The notes under the pieces are model-generated. The model worked only from the letters and a program-made list of their open reading frames with translations, was not told the DNA's origin and did not search any database. Below, piece by piece: positions 21,687 to 33,046 of a stretch of DNA of 36,556 bases. The position numbers and the translations under genes are program-made. Numbering within the stretch: the first letter of the stretch is position 1; the number at the start of each line of letters is the position of its first letter. Origin of the DNA: a virus; IMG/VR virus record IMGVR_UViG_3300034101_002578, positions 1 through 36,556 of that record; one strand, written 5' to 3'.

Positions 21687-22296
21687 CAAACTGGCAGATT
21701 ACACAAGCGTTGCCAAGCGCATTCATGACGCAACTCCAGAGATTCTAAAAATTGAAACCAGCGAACCAGTCATGCTTAGTGACAAGATGGGGTATATCCG
21801 GGCAACGGTGTATCTCAAGAACGATCGCCTTGCATCTGCAACCGCCACGTTTGTGCTTGGGTTGCCGGGTGCTGGGGCGCGCGCAACCAACCCAATAGAA
21901 GACTGCGAAACAAGCGCTGTTGGGCGCGCGCTTGCGTTTCTTGGGTACTTGGCAGATAAGAAGATTGGGTATAGCGTTGCCAGTCGAGAAGAGGTAGAGG
22001 AAGCTATTCGACGAGAGATTGCAACCGAACATCTACAAGACACAGTCAACGATGTGCGCAATCGCAATGCACAGGTGCAACAAGCACAGCCAGCACAGCC
22101 AGCACAGCCCAAAGAGCCACTACGCGAACGCATGATAGGGCGCATTGTGTCGCTGGTAAAACAGGCCGAGGAGCGTGGCGTAAACATGAAACACCACTTG
22201 ATCCCGTTGTTCTACGAAGATATTGATGCGTTGTCAGATGACGACTTGGCCACCATTGGCAAGTATATTACAAAGGAGATTGAAAGTTATGAATAA
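21679..22296 (+). CDS. Putative single-strand annealing / Erf-like recombination protein
   Basis: About 205 residues. The segment ATNPIEDCETSAVGRALAFL is the hallmark of phage single-strand annealing and Erf/Sak-type proteins, which bind ssDNA and pair complementary strands during recombination. The N-terminal YTSVAKRIHDATPEIL and a repeated QPAQPAQP linker before a C-terminal helical domain also fit. GTG at 21679, with TGAGGA upstream, is preferred to GTG at 21664. Erf and Rad52-like subfamilies cannot be separated here. It overlaps both neighbours, in line with an operon. Confidence 0.6.
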   Translation: MNNKLADYTSVAKRIHDATPEILKIETSEPVMLSDKMGYIRATVYLKNDRLASATATFVLGLPGAGARATNPIEDCETSAVGRALAFLGYLADKKIGYSVASREEVEEAIRREIATEHLQDTVNDVRNRNAQVQQAQPAQPAQPKEPLRERMIGRIVSLVKQAEERGVNMKHHLIPLFYEDIDALSDDDLATIGKYITKEIESYE

Positions 22297-22600
22297 GGAT
22301 TTGATTGAAGTGTATGGCGCCCTAAACGATTTTCGTGAAAAATTGTTCGACCACGTTGACAAGAGCGCAAACGCAATCAAGGCAATAGAAGAAATTGACA
22401 TCGAAGTTGCCAAGCTCATCAAGGCTACCGAGGGGGGTGACGCTGCCCAGATCAGTGAACAACAAAAGTTGGTTTTGGTGAAACTGCTTGTGTGTTCTGT
22501 GCGAATTGACGAGTACAAACAAGATTGCAAACAAAACTCCGCAATCGTTGACCCGTCATACCAAGTGTTCCAAAGCGTTGTTGGCGTAAAAACTAAATAA
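22289..22600 (+). CDS. Hypothetical helical protein
   Basis: A 103-residue, almost entirely helical protein with coiled-coil character (DFREKLFDHVDKSANAIKAI then EIDIEVAKLIKATEGG). Not recognised. AAAGGAG lies 10 nt before the ATG. Position between the annealing protein and the initiator suggests a replication or recombination accessory, which is inference. It overlaps the previous gene by 8 nt. Confidence 0.55.
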   Translation: MNKDLIEVYGALNDFREKLFDHVDKSANAIKAIEEIDIEVAKLIKATEGGDAAQISEQQKLVLVKLLVCSVRIDEYKQDCKQNSAIVDPSYQVFQSVVGVKTK

Positions 22601-22612
22601 TATTATATGAGC

Positions 22613-22640
22613 GTGGTGGGGTATATAATTACCCCACCAC
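22613..22640 (+). promoter_or_regulatory. Perfect 28-bp palindrome centred on TATAAT (operator/promoter)
   Basis: GTGGTGGGGTA at 22613-22623 and TACCCCACCAC at 22630-22640 are exact complements, separated by TATAAT at 22624-22629. No T-run follows, which argues against a terminator. It ends 12 bp before a gene with two ribbon-helix-helix-like motifs. A repressor bound here would cover the -10 box. Confidence 0.75.
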
Positions 22641-22652
22641 AAAGGATTAATA

Positions 22653-22955
22653 ATGAGTACCTATCCGAACGTTATTGGCGGTATTACTACGAACACCACA
22701 ATTGATGCAGGGGCTTACAAGAAGATACAAGAGTCTGGCAACATGTCCCGGACGGTTCGAGAGATCTTCGACACCTGGGTCGAGGCTGGTGCGCCAGTTG
22801 TTCCAGCCCCGTATTATCGCACCAATTTGAACATCGGGTGCTACTTCCCAGAGGATGACTACTACACGCTTCGTGCGTACTCCATGGCTCGTAATGGCTC
22901 TATTGCAAAAACACTTCGCACTGCCATTTATTGGTACTACTATCATCGAGGGTAA
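22653..22955 (+). CDS. Putative tandem ribbon-helix-helix regulator
   Basis: A 100-residue protein with two successive beta-strand/helix/helix units: NTTIDAGAYKKIQESGNMSR followed by TVREIFDTWVEAG (residues about 14-45), and GCYFPEDDYYTLRAYSMARN followed by GSIAKTLRTAIYWYYY (about 62-97). A short strand, then a helix, a turn with polar S/N residues and another helix is the Arc/CopG pattern, here twice in one chain. AAAGGA lies 6 nt before the ATG. The palindrome at its promoter suggests autoregulation and control of the replication genes behind it. Confidence 0.5.
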   Translation: MSTYPNVIGGITTNTTIDAGAYKKIQESGNMSRTVREIFDTWVEAGAPVVPAPYYRTNLNIGCYFPEDDYYTLRAYSMARNGSIAKTLRTAIYWYYYHRG

Positions 22956-22956
22956 T

Positions 22957-23754
22957 ATGCACTACACACGTATACCGCAGTCATTCTTTGATTTGTTGCC
23001 ACAACTATCCGGTGCCGATGCCAAAATACTGATTGCGGTATACCGGTGTACGCTTGGATGGAACAAGCATTCAGCCATTATCAGCCTATCGGTAATGGCC
23101 AAGCATACTGGCATAACGACACGTCAGATCACCGAATCAATCAAGCGCATTAAGCAGCTGGGAGTTGTTACCATAGAACAAACAACCAAGGGATATCGGT
23201 ATACCATAGAAGAAAGTGCTAGTGTTCACAGTGCGGTAGAAGATACTTCTATAGAAGATATTTCTATAGTTTTAGAACAAAGTGTAGAAGATATTTCTAT
23301 AGTTTCAGAACAAAGTATAGAAGAAACTTCTAATAAAGTATCGAAAAAACTTCTACCATATAAAGATAATAAAGATATAAATACAACATCTGACGATGTT
23401 GTACGCAAACCGCCACGCAAATCTAGATCCAAACAAAAAGAACACCCACCAGAAAAACCGCCAGCAGAACGAACCGCATTGACGGTGTTTCGATCAATCC
23501 ACCGACTAAACGTACCTATTGCGGTGCGCGAAACGGTATCATCTGTGGCAACAGATTTGGATAGGTGGGAACAAATTTGTACCGAATGGATTTCACGTGG
23601 GTATCGACCCGGCAACGTGTCGGGTTGTTTAGCAGTGTACGAGAATGGATGGAACAAAAATGACAGACGACCAGCACAACGACAACGCGGAGATGTACAA
23701 GAACAAGTCCGTAATGCGCGGATGGAACAAAACATTGCCGAATACCTCGGATAA
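22957..23754 (+). CDS. Replication initiator, lambda O-like
   Basis: A 265-residue protein. Residues 1-90 form a winged helix typical of phage replication protein O N-termini: RIPQSFFDLLPQLSGADAKI, then YRCTLGWNKHSA and ITTRQITESIKRIKQLGVV. The middle (residues about 90-150) is low-complexity acidic/Ser sequence encoded by iterons, and the C-terminal part is a basic segment with a helical end suited to bind the helicase or loader. As in lambda, the origin lies inside the gene and the N-terminal domain would bind its iterons. It begins 1 base after the preceding stop and is followed by a DnaC-like loader. Confidence 0.8.
   Translation: MHYTRIPQSFFDLLPQLSGADAKILIAVYRCTLGWNKHSAIISLSVMAKHTGITTRQITESIKRIKQLGVVTIEQTTKGYRYTIEESASVHSAVEDTSIEDISIVLEQSVEDISIVSEQSIEETSNKVSKKLLPYKDNKDINTTSDDVVRKPPRKSRSKQKEHPPEKPPAERTALTVFRSIHRLNVPIAVRETVSSVATDLDRWEQICTEWISRGYRPGNVSGCLAVYENGWNKNDRRPAQRQRGDVQEQVRNARMEQNIAEYLG
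23237..23371 (+). repeat. Iteron array and AT-rich flank inside the initiator gene: candidate origin
   Basis: TAGAA-N5-TTCTA palindromes lie at 23237-23251, 23252-23266, 23285-23299 and 23318-23332, with a one-mismatch copy at 23341-23355. The first two abut. A 21-bp sequence at 23351-23371, shared exactly with 14642-14662, leads into an AT-rich stretch to about 23386. Position in the linker region of an O-like gene matches lambda. Confidence 0.8.
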
Positions 23755-24598
23755 GACTCCACTAGAAAAGATTGGGGTGATCACGCCCGGCATGACTGGG
23801 CGTGAGGTATACGAGGCATCAAAGGCTTATTGGGGTGACTACTACAAGAACCGCGTAAAGAGTAATCGCGCCGTGTCGCTTACGCGCACAAAGCCGTGGG
23901 TCGAGGGGTGTAAGTGCGACGGCGCTGGCTGGTACATGCTTGACGTTGACCCAATGGATTATCGGTATCGGCAGTTACAGCGATGCCAGTGTAACGGCGC
24001 TGGTGGGGCGTTTCGCAATTCGCTTCACTTGTTTAACACAGAAACATTTGAGGCATTCGACGTGGCCCGCAAAATGGAACCGTTTCGATCTGGCGGTGTG
24101 CTTATATCAGTAGAGATGCAACAGCGATTAATCACAAAGGCATACGACACCCTTATTGACGACGACCACAACAACGGCAAAAGCTTTTATTTGTGGGGCA
24201 ATGTTGGGTGTGGCAAGTCGCACTTGGCTCGTGCATGGGCAATGATGTTTGCAGAGCGTGGCCTTAGCGTGGAGTACCGCGCCATTCTCAATCTGATAGG
24301 TGAGTTGATGGCAGCGGTTAAAGATCGGCGCGTCGAACAGGTAATCCAATCAATGATAGACACAGACATTCTAGTCATTGACGACATTGGCGCCGAATCA
24401 GAACAATCAGATTTTGTTCGCAGTTGCATTTTGCGCATCATTGATGGTAGAATGAAAAAGAAGACATTGTATACTAGCAACATCGACCCAAACGATTTGC
24501 GAAATATGATGGACGAGCGCATAGCAGACCGCATAAACCAAAGCACTCGTTTATGGCTTCCATTACAATCATATCGCAATTTGCTAAGAAAGGAGTGA
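23660..24598 (+). CDS. DnaC/IstB-like helicase loader ATPase
   Basis: About 312 residues. Loads the replicative helicase at the origin. An N-terminal part contains CKCDGAGW and CQCNGAG, a likely zinc-binding pair. The AAA+ core has Walker A WGNVGCGKSH near residue 183, Walker B ILVIDDIG near 240, sensor 1 TLYTSN, and an Arg-rich DERIADRI motif. No helicase gene is seen, so the host DnaB is probably recruited. The start is uncertain: ATG 23645 or 23660 overlap the initiator by about 100 bp and have only weak ribosome sites; starts further in are possible. Confidence 0.88.
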   Translation: MTDDQHNDNAEMYKNKSVMRGWNKTLPNTSDKTPLEKIGVITPGMTGREVYEASKAYWGDYYKNRVKSNRAVSLTRTKPWVEGCKCDGAGWYMLDVDPMDYRYRQLQRCQCNGAGGAFRNSLHLFNTETFEAFDVARKMEPFRSGGVLISVEMQQRLITKAYDTLIDDDHNNGKSFYLWGNVGCGKSHLARAWAMMFAERGLSVEYRAILNLIGELMAAVKDRRVEQVIQSMIDTDILVIDDIGAESEQSDFVRSCILRIIDGRMKKKTLYTSNIDPNDLRNMMDERIADRINQSTRLWLPLQSYRNLLRKE

Positions 24599-24603
24599 CA
24601 ACA

Positions 24604-24777
24604 ATGAATGAAGTATGTGTGATATGCGATTACACCATTGACGACGAAAGTTACAAAACAACAATCAGTAACGGCCAGTATGGCGATGTTGTGTTTTGTG
24701 CTGACTGTTGGAGTATGATCGTTGACGCAGTGACAAACCACCAAGCCAAGACTAACAACGAAAGCGTAAATCAATGA
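24604..24777 (+). CDS. Small zinc-ribbon protein, paralogue of the 10.6 kb gene
   Basis: A 57-residue protein with CVIC near residue 5 and CADC near residue 32, separated by 23 residues, followed by a WSMIVDAVTNH helix. Same pattern as the 66-residue protein at 10644. AAGGAG lies 8 nt before the ATG at 24604, better than any start further upstream. Its stop overlaps the C5 methyltransferase ATG by 4 nt, so the two are translationally coupled. Function unknown. Confidence 0.65.
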   Translation: MNEVCVICDYTIDDESYKTTISNGQYGDVVFCADCWSMIVDAVTNHQAKTNNESVNQ

Positions 24778-25796
24778 GGGTGTTGTCATTGTTCAGTGGC
24801 ATTGGCGGTTTCGACTTGGGGTTTCAGCTAGCAGGCATGGATGTCGTTGGTATGTGCGAGATAGACAGGCACGCACAAAAAGTCCTAAAACGACACTTCC
24901 CAAATGCCACGCTTCATGGTGATGTGAGGGACGTTAGTTATGAGCGAGGAACAATCGATCTTGTTTGCGGAGGATTCCCATGCCAAGACATCAGCGTCGC
25001 TGGCAAGCGCAAAGGATTACATGGAGATCGTTCTGGATTGTGGTTTAGATTTGCTGACATTATCGCAGAGTCTTTACCACTATGGGTGGTCATCGAAAAC
25101 GTGCAAGGCCTACTCACTTCCAATAACGGGCATGATTTTGGAGTCATACTTCACTGGTTGGCACAGCACGGGTATGGCGTGGGCTGGAGAGTGCTTGACT
25201 CTCAAGGTTTCGGACTTGCCCAGCGACGCAAAAGAGTCTTTATTGTCGCAAGTCTTGGAACCCCAAGTGGATGCACGGTATTACTTGAGCGCGAAAGCGT
25301 GCCTTGGCATAATCGAACGGGCAACCAAAAGAAACAAGCCAATACCAGAACAACTAATGCAGGCTCTAAGTGCGGTGGTGGAGAAACAATCAAGCCAGTA
25401 GATTTTGTGCCGTATTCAATTATCGATGGCAACACAACACAAAACGGCAGCGGTGTAAACACCAGCAACCTATCGTACACGCTTACATCAAGAGATAAGC
25501 ACTCTGTGGGGGTGTTGTGGGAGTCAACACATACCGACGATCCAGTAAGGGTATGCACCAACCAATCAGTATCGCCAACACTTCAAGCGCGCATGGGTAC
25601 TGGTGGCAACTCAACTCCAATGATAGGGGTTAGAAGACTAACTCCAACAGAGTGTGAGAGGTTGCAAGGATTCCCAGATGGGTGGACTGACGGCCAAAGC
25701 GATGCGCAACGCTACAAACAACTAGGCAACGCGGTTTCGGTGCCGGTGGCACAATGGATAGGTAATAAGATTATGGAGGCTCACAGTGGCAACTAG
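24774..25796 (+). CDS. DNA C5-cytosine methyltransferase
   Basis: A 340-residue enzyme that methylates cytosine at C5. Motif I LSLFSGIGGFDLGF is at residues 5-18, catalytic GGFPCQDISVAG with Cys70, motif VI VVIENVQGLL near 106, motif VIII LAQRRKRVFIV near 150, a variable target-recognition region, and motifs IX/X ECERLQGFPDGW and LGNAVSVPVAQWI at the end. All catalytic residues are present. No cognate endonuclease is seen, so escape from host restriction is likely. A second open frame lies inside it (24940-25401). Confidence 0.95.
   Translation: MRVLSLFSGIGGFDLGFQLAGMDVVGMCEIDRHAQKVLKRHFPNATLHGDVRDVSYERGTIDLVCGGFPCQDISVAGKRKGLHGDRSGLWFRFADIIAESLPLWVVIENVQGLLTSNNGHDFGVILHWLAQHGYGVGWRVLDSQGFGLAQRRKRVFIVASLGTPSGCTVLLERESVPWHNRTGNQKKQANTRTTNAGSKCGGGETIKPVDFVPYSIIDGNTTQNGSGVNTSNLSYTLTSRDKHSVGVLWESTHTDDPVRVCTNQSVSPTLQARMGTGGNSTPMIGVRRLTPTECERLQGFPDGWTDGQSDAQRYKQLGNAVSVPVAQWIGNKIMEAHSGN
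24940..25401 (+). CDS. Probable overprinted gene inside the C5 methyltransferase (+1 frame)
   Basis: A 153-codon frame, wholly inside the methyltransferase gene in the +1 frame, starting MSEEQSILFAEDSHAKTS. The end, YYLSAKACLGIIERATKRN, and the middle, WHSTGMAWAGECLTL then SLLSQVLEP, match from memory a family of phage proteins encoded overlapping Dcm genes, with patterns like YLSPKACAGILRRA and SGMAW. That recall has not been checked against a database. The start has a weak GAGGGACG site. Function unknown. Confidence 0.55.
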   Translation: MSEEQSILFAEDSHAKTSASLASAKDYMEIVLDCGLDLLTLSQSLYHYGWSSKTCKAYSLPITGMILESYFTGWHSTGMAWAGECLTLKVSDLPSDAKESLLSQVLEPQVDARYYLSAKACLGIIERATKRNKPIPEQLMQALSAVVEKQSSQ

Positions 25797-26412
25797 GTGG
25801 TCAGAACAAGAAGTCAACCAACTTAAGGCAATGGACAAAATGGGGTTGACGGCAATGCAGATTTCAAAACTGGTAGACAAGTCGGTTCATGCGGTGCAGA
25901 TGAAACTTAATCGCACCAAGACCGATGAGGTTGTTGACATTATCTCAACCCCAGAGTTGGCCGAAAAAATCGGCATGATAAGAACAAACCTAAGCCAGTA
26001 CCTAAAACGAAGTGGCATCAAGCCATACCTCGTTCGCAAGAAAGCGCTGTACTACAAGAAGTCTGATGTCCAAAAATTAATGGATAACGGATTTGCACTT
26101 GTGTGCGTGTCGCACCACGAGCGCAAACAAAATGACGTGTGGGACATGGTGAATGAGTCAATGTCAAGGCTTGATCTTGTTACCACTCGCGAAAAAATCT
26201 GCAAGGCTTTTGGAGTATACAATTCAAGTGTTGGTTACTGGCTAAGTAACATGCAGTTCCCAGCCCCAATTGCTAGAATTCACAATGTGGGTCACATTTT
26301 TAACATTGCAGAGGTGGAAGAATGGGCGAAGAAAAACCAGAGGACTCATGGGTCGCTAAAAATCAGCGCCGAAGAATTCACTCAAAGCAATGGTTTTCAA
26401 GATGGGGAGTAG
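25786..26412 (+). CDS. Multi-helix-turn-helix DNA-binding protein, paralogue of the 11.2 kb gene
   Basis: A 208-residue protein starting with GTG; GGAGG lies 6 nt upstream. Module 1 (RWSEQEVNQLKAMDKMGLTA) is SANT/homeodomain-like; module 2 (STPELAEKIGMIRTNLSQYL) and module 3 (TREKICKAFGVYNSSVGYWL) are HTH, with MerR/excisionase-like wings after each. The order is the same as in the protein at 11210-11857. It overlaps the methyltransferase stop by 11 bp. A transcription regulator or recombination-directionality role are both possible. Confidence 0.65.
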   Translation: MATRWSEQEVNQLKAMDKMGLTAMQISKLVDKSVHAVQMKLNRTKTDEVVDIISTPELAEKIGMIRTNLSQYLKRSGIKPYLVRKKALYYKKSDVQKLMDNGFALVCVSHHERKQNDVWDMVNESMSRLDLVTTREKICKAFGVYNSSVGYWLSNMQFPAPIARIHNVGHIFNIAEVEEWAKKNQRTHGSLKISAEEFTQSNGFQDGE

Positions 26413-26834
26413 TTCTGCCATACCCACCAAGTATTAATCATGCGTACATGATAAGAAATGGCAGGAAGATACTTAAACAAGAAGTGTCAGAATACAAACA
26501 ATCAGTGACGCTTATGGTTTCAAACGCCAAGCAAAAGTTTGGCAATGTACCACTGCCATTTCAGATGTTTGTGTATGTGTATCCCCCAGACAGACGCAAG
26601 CGAGATCTTGATAACATTATTAAGGTAATGCAGGATGGTGTGTGTTCGGGGTTGAACATAGACGACTCAAACATTGTGTCAGTTGCGGCAATACGGTGTG
26701 ACGCGGTAAAACACGGGATGGTCGAGATAGTGTTCACGGAGTGTAATGCTGACGTATGGAGCGCACGATTTGGCAAATGTCGTTTAGATAGGATTGAGAT
26801 GTTTGGTTTTTCATTGCCAGATCGCCAAATGTAA
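26322..26834 (+). CDS. rusA: RusA-family Holliday junction resolvase
   Basis: A 170-residue enzyme that cuts four-way DNA junctions. The RusA hallmarks are VLPYPPSINHAY near residue 35 and PPDRRKRDLDNIIKVMQDGV then CSGLNIDDSNIVSV around residues 88-120; the Asp residues (RDLDN, IDDS) are the metal-binding set. The first 28 residues overlap the preceding gene by 91 bp; GAGGTGG before the ATG supports this start. The last 101 bp overlap a convergent tail gene. It fits a recombination-linked replication and packaging scheme. Confidence 0.88.
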   Translation: MGEEKPEDSWVAKNQRRRIHSKQWFSRWGVVLPYPPSINHAYMIRNGRKILKQEVSEYKQSVTLMVSNAKQKFGNVPLPFQMFVYVYPPDRRKRDLDNIIKVMQDGVCSGLNIDDSNIVSVAAIRCDAVKHGMVEIVFTECNADVWSARFGKCRLDRIEMFGFSLPDRQM

Positions 26835-27234
26835 CCACTGATCCACGCTGGTTAATTCTAAGTTGTTTAGGCGAAATCTTGATGAATGTCTTCAAGAGAT
26901 CATCAAGATTTTCGTCTAAAGAACAATATTGCAAGATGATAGAGTAACTAATTGTAATTCCATGAGCCAGCGAGTTGGACTTTGCAAGCGACATGAGGGA
27001 TGTGAAATTGTTGTTCTTGAATGTTGAGTTCCTAAAATAATCAGTGTCAGCAACGGCCATGGCAAAAGGAACAACATTGCCAATACCAGTTAGGCTACCA
27101 TATGTTGTATATGCCGAAACTATAATGTTTTTGTCGTGATAATCAATGTGTTGCACGTTTGAGTTGCACCAATTCATTAACCACATTGGTCGGCATTGTT
27201 CGCCATTAAAAACGTTTACATCAATGTCTTGCAT
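26734..27234 (-). CDS. Hypothetical protein at the end of the tail operon
   Basis: A 166-residue protein, not recognised. Predicted mixed alpha/beta; no membrane segments. AGGTAATT precedes the ATG. It lies 2 bp behind the tail gene at 27237 and so is probably co-transcribed as a distal-tail or late protein. Its C-terminal 33 codons are antisense to the end of rusA and no terminator is seen between the convergent operons. Confidence 0.55.
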   Translation of the reverse strand: MQDIDVNVFNGEQCRPMWLMNWCNSNVQHIDYHDKNIIVSAYTTYGSLTGIGNVVPFAMAVADTDYFRNSTFKNNNFTSLMSLAKSNSLAHGITISYSIILQYCSLDENLDDLLKTFIKISPKQLRINQRGSVVTFGDLAMKNQTSQSYLNDICQIVRSIRQHYTP

Positions 27235-27236
27235 AA

Positions 27237-28391
27237 TTACCTACTACTAATCTGAAACTTCTTACCCTTGCGCAGTCGAGCAATGTCGTACATTGCGTCA
27301 TTAAGCGCGCTTGGCTCAAGTATAAGCTGGTACCCATTGCGATCTATTTGCAAAGACACTCTATCAACATAAGAATACCCCGGATATGCAGTTGGGGAGT
27401 TGATGTAAAATATTGGCTTAAGTTCTTGGATGGCAATATTTCTATCCGGCAATATTTGAGTCGGTGGGATTTCATTGCCAGCAGGGCTATATATTTTTGA
27501 ACTGCCAACAGATTTTACGTAGTGAATTGTCTTGTCATTAATCGCAGACAACTGAAGTGAGTAGAATCCATTGGGATCAACGCCATATGACAATATCTGA
27601 CCGGTTGATGTCCCGGCGTTATACGCATCATCAAGCAACTGGTTATACGTTGTGTACGCCTGCCACGTCGATGTGTTGTCCACATTTACCCCAGTAGTCA
27701 ATAGCGTGCTTCCAATCTTAAAGTATGCGTTGTTTGCTATTGATGCGGTTACCCATTGATTTATAAGCGTAGCGGTGTCTGTTGCCACTGCCGGTGTTAT
27801 TGCCACAGCGGTTGCAGTCCAGTTTGTAATTGAGTAGTAGCCCAAACACTCAAGTGTAACTTGACATCTCTGGCTAGATCTTGTTTCAGATGTGGTGCGT
27901 GTTTCTACTTGGGGCGCGCCATATAAAGTAAGCTGTTGTGTAAGTATAGCCGTTCTGGCCACGGGAGTAGTTGCTGTAGCGTATGGGGTTACCACGCGAA
28001 GTTTGTCGCAATATGTCGAGGCAACATTGGCATCAAACAACGTTGCTGAAACGGCATTGTTGTTGTACATAATGTATCTGCTTGCAAAATTTTCAAGACC
28101 AATAGATGTTGTACTGCTGCCATAGTCAACAGTAACTCGATTGACATACCCACCCCATATTTGTTGTGCGTACTGATCAAACACCCTCACATGACGCAAC
28201 ACACAATCAAGGTATTGAATTGCGGTTTCAAGTGGCGCGTCAATGTTTATTGTGGCAGACTCACACCCCCCACGGGAGCTGATAGAGTGCTGGTACGTTG
28301 TTACGCCAGTGGTAATGTTAAACACATCATTTGTCACTGGGACACTGTATATACCCTTGTTGAGTAACGATATTTGCAGTGACTCTATCAT
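27237..28391 (-). CDS. Putative distal tail / baseplate-hub-like protein
   Basis: A 384-residue protein. The opening (LQISLLNKGIYSVPV, then CESATINIDAPLETAIQYL and VRVFDQYAQQIWGGYVNRV) has the strand order of siphovirus tail-associated hub proteins, where a charged W-x-G-Y/R-V strand closes the first barrel. The middle is Thr/Ala-rich beta. It shares a TAATG overlap with the upstream gene, third in order after the tape measure, as expected for a tail-tip component. Exact family unproven. Confidence 0.6.
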   Translation of the reverse strand: MIESLQISLLNKGIYSVPVTNDVFNITTGVTTYQHSISSRGGCESATINIDAPLETAIQYLDCVLRHVRVFDQYAQQIWGGYVNRVTVDYGSSTTSIGLENFASRYIMYNNNAVSATLFDANVASTYCDKLRVVTPYATATTPVARTAILTQQLTLYGAPQVETRTTSETRSSQRCQVTLECLGYYSITNWTATAVAITPAVATDTATLINQWVTASIANNAYFKIGSTLLTTGVNVDNTSTWQAYTTYNQLLDDAYNAGTSTGQILSYGVDPNGFYSLQLSAINDKTIHYVKSVGSSKIYSPAGNEIPPTQILPDRNIAIQELKPIFYINSPTAYPGYSYVDRVSLQIDRNGYQLILEPSALNDAMYDIARLRKGKKFQISSR

Positions 28392-29859
28392 TATTTCACC
28401 GATTGGTATAATTGAGAAAACCTAAACTGAGCCAAGAGAAACGGGTCGTCTGCAAAGTTTTGAATTTGGCAATTTGCCCCCATTGTAACAATGTACCCGT
28501 ACAGAGTGCTATAGTTTTTTTGAATACGTATTTGAGTGCCCCTGACTTCCATTGCCATTGTGTATTGGTATCTCATTTCTACATACTTGCCAGAAGAAGA
28601 AAAGCCACTGTTTACCGATGTTCCAATAGCCCCTTTGATTGCCGGGGTTGGTTGCGCTGGCAGATTTAAGTTGTCGTAAAAAGAAACAACCCTGTACTGA
28701 ATTGACGGATATAAAGACCCTGATAGCGTTTGTTGTGTTGGTATCATGTGAACAACATTCATTGTTCTAAACATTTTTACACTGTAAAACGCATATGTTC
28801 TTGTTGATCCTCGATTGATATTACGAATGCTTATTGTGATTGGGATCTCAAAAGAATTGTCATAATTTGGCATACCAGAAAATATGCCTGATATGTCAAT
28901 TGGTGGTATTTGAAAAACGCGAGCCGTTCCAGCAGTGGCCGACAGCTGTGTCCCAATAGATCTGACATATGGGGTTGTATAACCCTGAATGCTTGCGCGC
29001 ATTTCTATGTCGTTTGATTGCACGTCTGCCACCACAACAACAGACAGTGGACACCCAATGCTGTCAAGGTCTTGAACCTTGTAATTGTAAGTGCCAATTG
29101 TGGCACTAGCACCAGCTGCCAACGTCCCACTCGCAGTAACTGTTTGTTCAAAAAATGTATCATCTGTAATGATGTTAAATAGCACAGGCCCAAGGCTAGA
29201 TGTCGAGTTTGGCATTACAAAATTAAAGTCAGCATTTACTAAATTTCCAAGAGTAAACGCTTCGTCTTTAAGTTGCGCCATGACAAATCGTGCTTGATTT
29301 GTAACGGTAACATTTTCCACAACCAAAGATGTATACTCATCACTTGCGTATGGCGACCTTGTAAGTTTTAACCTTACATACAGTGTTGGTAATGGCGATT
29401 TTATGTCGCGCCCAAAATATGTTGGATCCTCTTGGACGTTTGCGGATTGCACAAACCACTCGGTGTATGATGTGTCGGTTGGTCTTTTTATGCTAAGCAC
29501 GGCTGGCATGCCATACGACTGACTTGTAATGGCCAGTCGCAAATAGCGCAACACCTCATAGCACACGCCAATTGTTTTGCCAACAATAACAACACGCAAG
29601 TCGTCATCTTGAACCTCGACACCGCGTTGCACCAATTCTTGTGTAAGAGTAAACGGAGATCCCCCGCTGTACACATCTATGAAGTTAGTTGCTTTTGGCG
29701 CAAACGTTATCCCATTGCCATCAGACGACACTGATATGTGTGTGGTGGTTGGTGAAAACAAATTTTGGATAGTAAGAGATTGTGTGGTTCCCGCTGGGGG
29801 TATGCCACTGGTGTTGTTCAAGTGAAGCGGAGCGTAGTACTTTCCCCATGATCCATACA

Positions 29860-29860
<1 letters not shown>
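28391..29860 (-). CDS. Putative distal tail (Dit-like) or minor tail protein
   Basis: A 489-residue, beta-rich protein directly after the tape measure (TAATG overlap), the usual place for the distal tail protein that joins tube and tip. It begins MYGSWGKYYAPLHLNN and contains several strand-rich repeats with Thr/Ser/Asn. No catalytic motif was seen. Length is greater than a minimal Dit, so extra carbohydrate-binding-like modules may be present. Assigned by position and composition. Confidence 0.6.
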
Positions 29861-33045
<3,185 letters not shown>

Positions 33046-33046
33046 T

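Noticed and set aside
22613-22640. Palindrome as intrinsic terminator
   Set aside because: No T-run follows on the plus strand and the loop is a consensus -10 box, so operator/promoter is more likely.
23221-23390. CRISPR-like array in the initiator gene
   Set aside because: The repeats are 15-bp palindromes with irregular 0-18 bp gaps inside a coding frame, with no spacers or cas genes.
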